64,000 nt of DNA from Cavia porcellus. Taxonomy: Eukaryota; Chordata; Mammalia; Rodentia; Caviidae. The translations under genes and the position numbers were made by a program. The DNA is taken from NCBI RefSeq assembly GCF_034190915.1, contig NW_026947484.1, positions 136,064,982-136,128,981 of the forward strand, read 5' to 3'. Within the stretch, counting starts at the first letter, position 1; each line of letters opens with the position of its first letter. Below, piece by piece: positions 62,706-64,000 of this stretch. The notes under the pieces are model-generated. The model saw nothing but the letters and a program-made list of their open reading frames with translations, did no database searches and was not told where the DNA came from.

Positions 62706-62911
62706 AATCTTACTTACTTCTCACTCTGATTTTGAGGAGATTTGCTGAGTCTAACCCTATTTGCAAGCAATAGCTGCCATTTATCATGACCAATATTCTG
62801 CCTGGGGTACTTTAGGTTGTTGCTCTTGGTGGATCTGGGTTATTAGCACCAAGAGGCTCTTTCCCATTCTCCATGCCCCAGATTCCTTTCCCCATATGCT
62901 GTCTTAGGCAC

Positions 62912-63042
62912 CTTTGGTGTTCCTTCACAAACTCCACGAGCTCCTCTTCCGAGTAGGGTTTGTTGGGGATGGCAGTGGGCTCATCCATAAATGGCTCATA
63001 GAAGTCAACTTCATTTATCTTCAAAGAAAATTTCTTTGCAAC
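62912..63042 (-). CDS. CASQ2: CASQ2 coding exon 6 (human numbering)
   Basis: This 131-bp exon starts with a full valine codon after the acceptor TTTCTATTTCAG and reads [20 protein letters not shown], then [20 protein letters not shown] and EHQ, ending two bases into an arginine codon at the donor GTGCCT. It is the end of the second thioredoxin-like domain and the linker toward the third. Compared with the human protein as I recall it, a few substitutions occur (for example KF for KL, KI for KM, PT for PI). The thioredoxin-like folds of calsequestrin bind calcium through surface acidic residues and have no redox CXXC. None is seen here. Confidence 0.96.
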
Positions 63043-64000
63043 CTGAAATAGAAATGAGACAATAGGTTGAGTGCTAGTCTAGAGAGGTTGCATGCTGGAC
63101 ATCCACCAGAACTGTGTGTGCTATCTGGCAAAGAGTCCAAGTATGTGAATATTTTTACATAATATTAAAATAATAAGAATTCATCATCTATAACCTCAAT
63201 TAGACCAATCTATTTCTGTGATGAAAGGGGAGAGACAGACAAAAAGAAACAGAAAGGAAAGATTTATCTGACAAATGATGGGCAAGTAGATGCAGGGAAC
63301 AGCTAGAATAGACAGGAGGGGTCTATCATTCTACCCTCATTATCACTCCGCCATATTTGTGGGAGCTGGAGGAGGAAGTAAATGCCAGTGGAACATGTTG
63401 TGTGGATTTCATTGAGCTATTTTGACAGAACAAGCTCTTGCTGCAAACATTTAAAACATACAGGTACGCAGAATTGGAAGTGAATCCATTAATCTGCACT
63501 TGATCAGCTCATAAATCCAAATTGCTGTTTAGGTTGAAGTGCAGGCCCCAAGGTTCAATCTGTCAGTTCCAGCCTTGCTTGGTGGTTTGTCAGGTTCTGA
63601 GAACTGCCCCAATTGTTAACAATCATAAGGTGGCCAGCTATTCTGCTTTGCTCAGGGCAGAGGTGTTTCCTGGGATGCTGAACTTACAGTGTTAAAATTT
63701 GGATAGTTCCCAGTGAGCCAGGATGGGTGGCTCACTGCACAACAGATAAAAATCTTTGAGGAACCAGTTCATAGCCTAGAAAACATTTTTTCTCTTGATT
63801 AAAGTAGATAAAAACAGATAAAACCAAATAACAGATAAAACCTCAGAGAACCAGCCCATAGCCTGGAAGACATTTTCTCTCGTGACTAAAGTGGCCACAT
63901 ATCAGTCTGCTGTCAAGGCAGAATGGTTGCTGTGTTTGCCTGCAAAGCCACTGAACTCAGAACCTCCTTTTGTGACATAATTTGAGAAGTCTGGAATGTG
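63043..64000 (-). other. CASQ2 intron 5 (partial)
   Basis: Intron sequence to the window edge. Its notable feature is a direct duplication of about 89-base period at 63742-63896. No exon is seen. Confidence 0.85.
63742..63896. repeat. Two-copy direct repeat, period about 89 bp
   Basis: ACAGATAAAAATCTTTGAGG...CATAGCCTAGAAAACATTTT (63742-63810) recurs as ACAGATAAAACCTCAGAGAA...CATAGCCTGGAAGACATTTT (63831-63896). Intermediate ACAGATAAAA copies at about 63814 and 63831 suggest replication slippage. Confidence 0.85.

Larger units (their letters stand above)
61909..62911 (-). other. CASQ2 intron 6
   Basis: About 1 kb between the 46-bp and 131-bp exons. It contains a reverse ID-like fragment near 62405-62475 and a MIR-like piece near 62595-62700. 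No gene is seen. Confidence 0.85.

Overview
This is a window of mammalian nuclear DNA. Interrupted genes with GT-AG introns, dense SINE/LINE/LTR remnants and microsatellites rule out a prokaryote. The young tRNA-derived SINEs (ID-like, opening GGCTGGGGATTTAGCTCAG), the composite ID/B1 SINEs and a 7SL-derived B1-like copy point to a rodent, probably outside the mouse/rat group. I cannot fix the species from sequence alone.

Two protein-coding genes lie tail to tail, and each is cut by one edge of the window. Positions 1 to about 27,555 hold the 3' half of VANGL1 (+ strand): the end of the intron after the membrane-domain exon, the last four coding exons (11459-11592, 12823-12955, 16049-16283, 20587-20847) and a long 3' UTR. 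The exons join in frame to 253 codons, equivalent to human residues 272-524. From about 35.6 kb to the right edge lies the 3' part of CASQ2 (- strand): six coding exons (63042-62912, 61908-61863, 55738-55684, 39454-39354, 37605-37531, 36490-36287) that join in frame to 156 codons plus stop, equivalent to human residue 203 to the end. The first exons of both genes are outside the window. The two genes act in unrelated processes (planar cell polarity, and sarcoplasmic reticulum calcium storage). Their adjacency is the known mammalian synteny, not an operon-like relation.

The roughly 8 kb between the two 3' ends holds LTR and SINE insertions, an L1 3' fragment, MIR remnants and microsatellites. 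I recognise no third gene there. The largest CASQ2 intron (about 16 kb) contains a decayed L1 (about 48.8-55.2 kb) in + orientation, antisense to CASQ2. It has 5' monomer-like repeats, ORF1/ORF2 remains with a degenerate reverse-transcriptase motif, three nested ID SINEs and a duplicated 3' region.

I found no evidence of an undescribed gene system. The most unusual non-coding structures are a 65-67 bp-armed inverted repeat (59711-60054), a perfect 22-bp hairpin just upstream of a VANGL1 exon (12588-12648), a 12-unit minisatellite of about 30 bp (1628-1971), a MaLR-like LTR-internal-LTR element (13319-15595), an ID SINE split by an LTR-like insert (31131-32072), and a short interstitial telomere-like tract (45041-45090). 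Repeat family names come from remembered consensus features, not from a search, and their edges are approximate.
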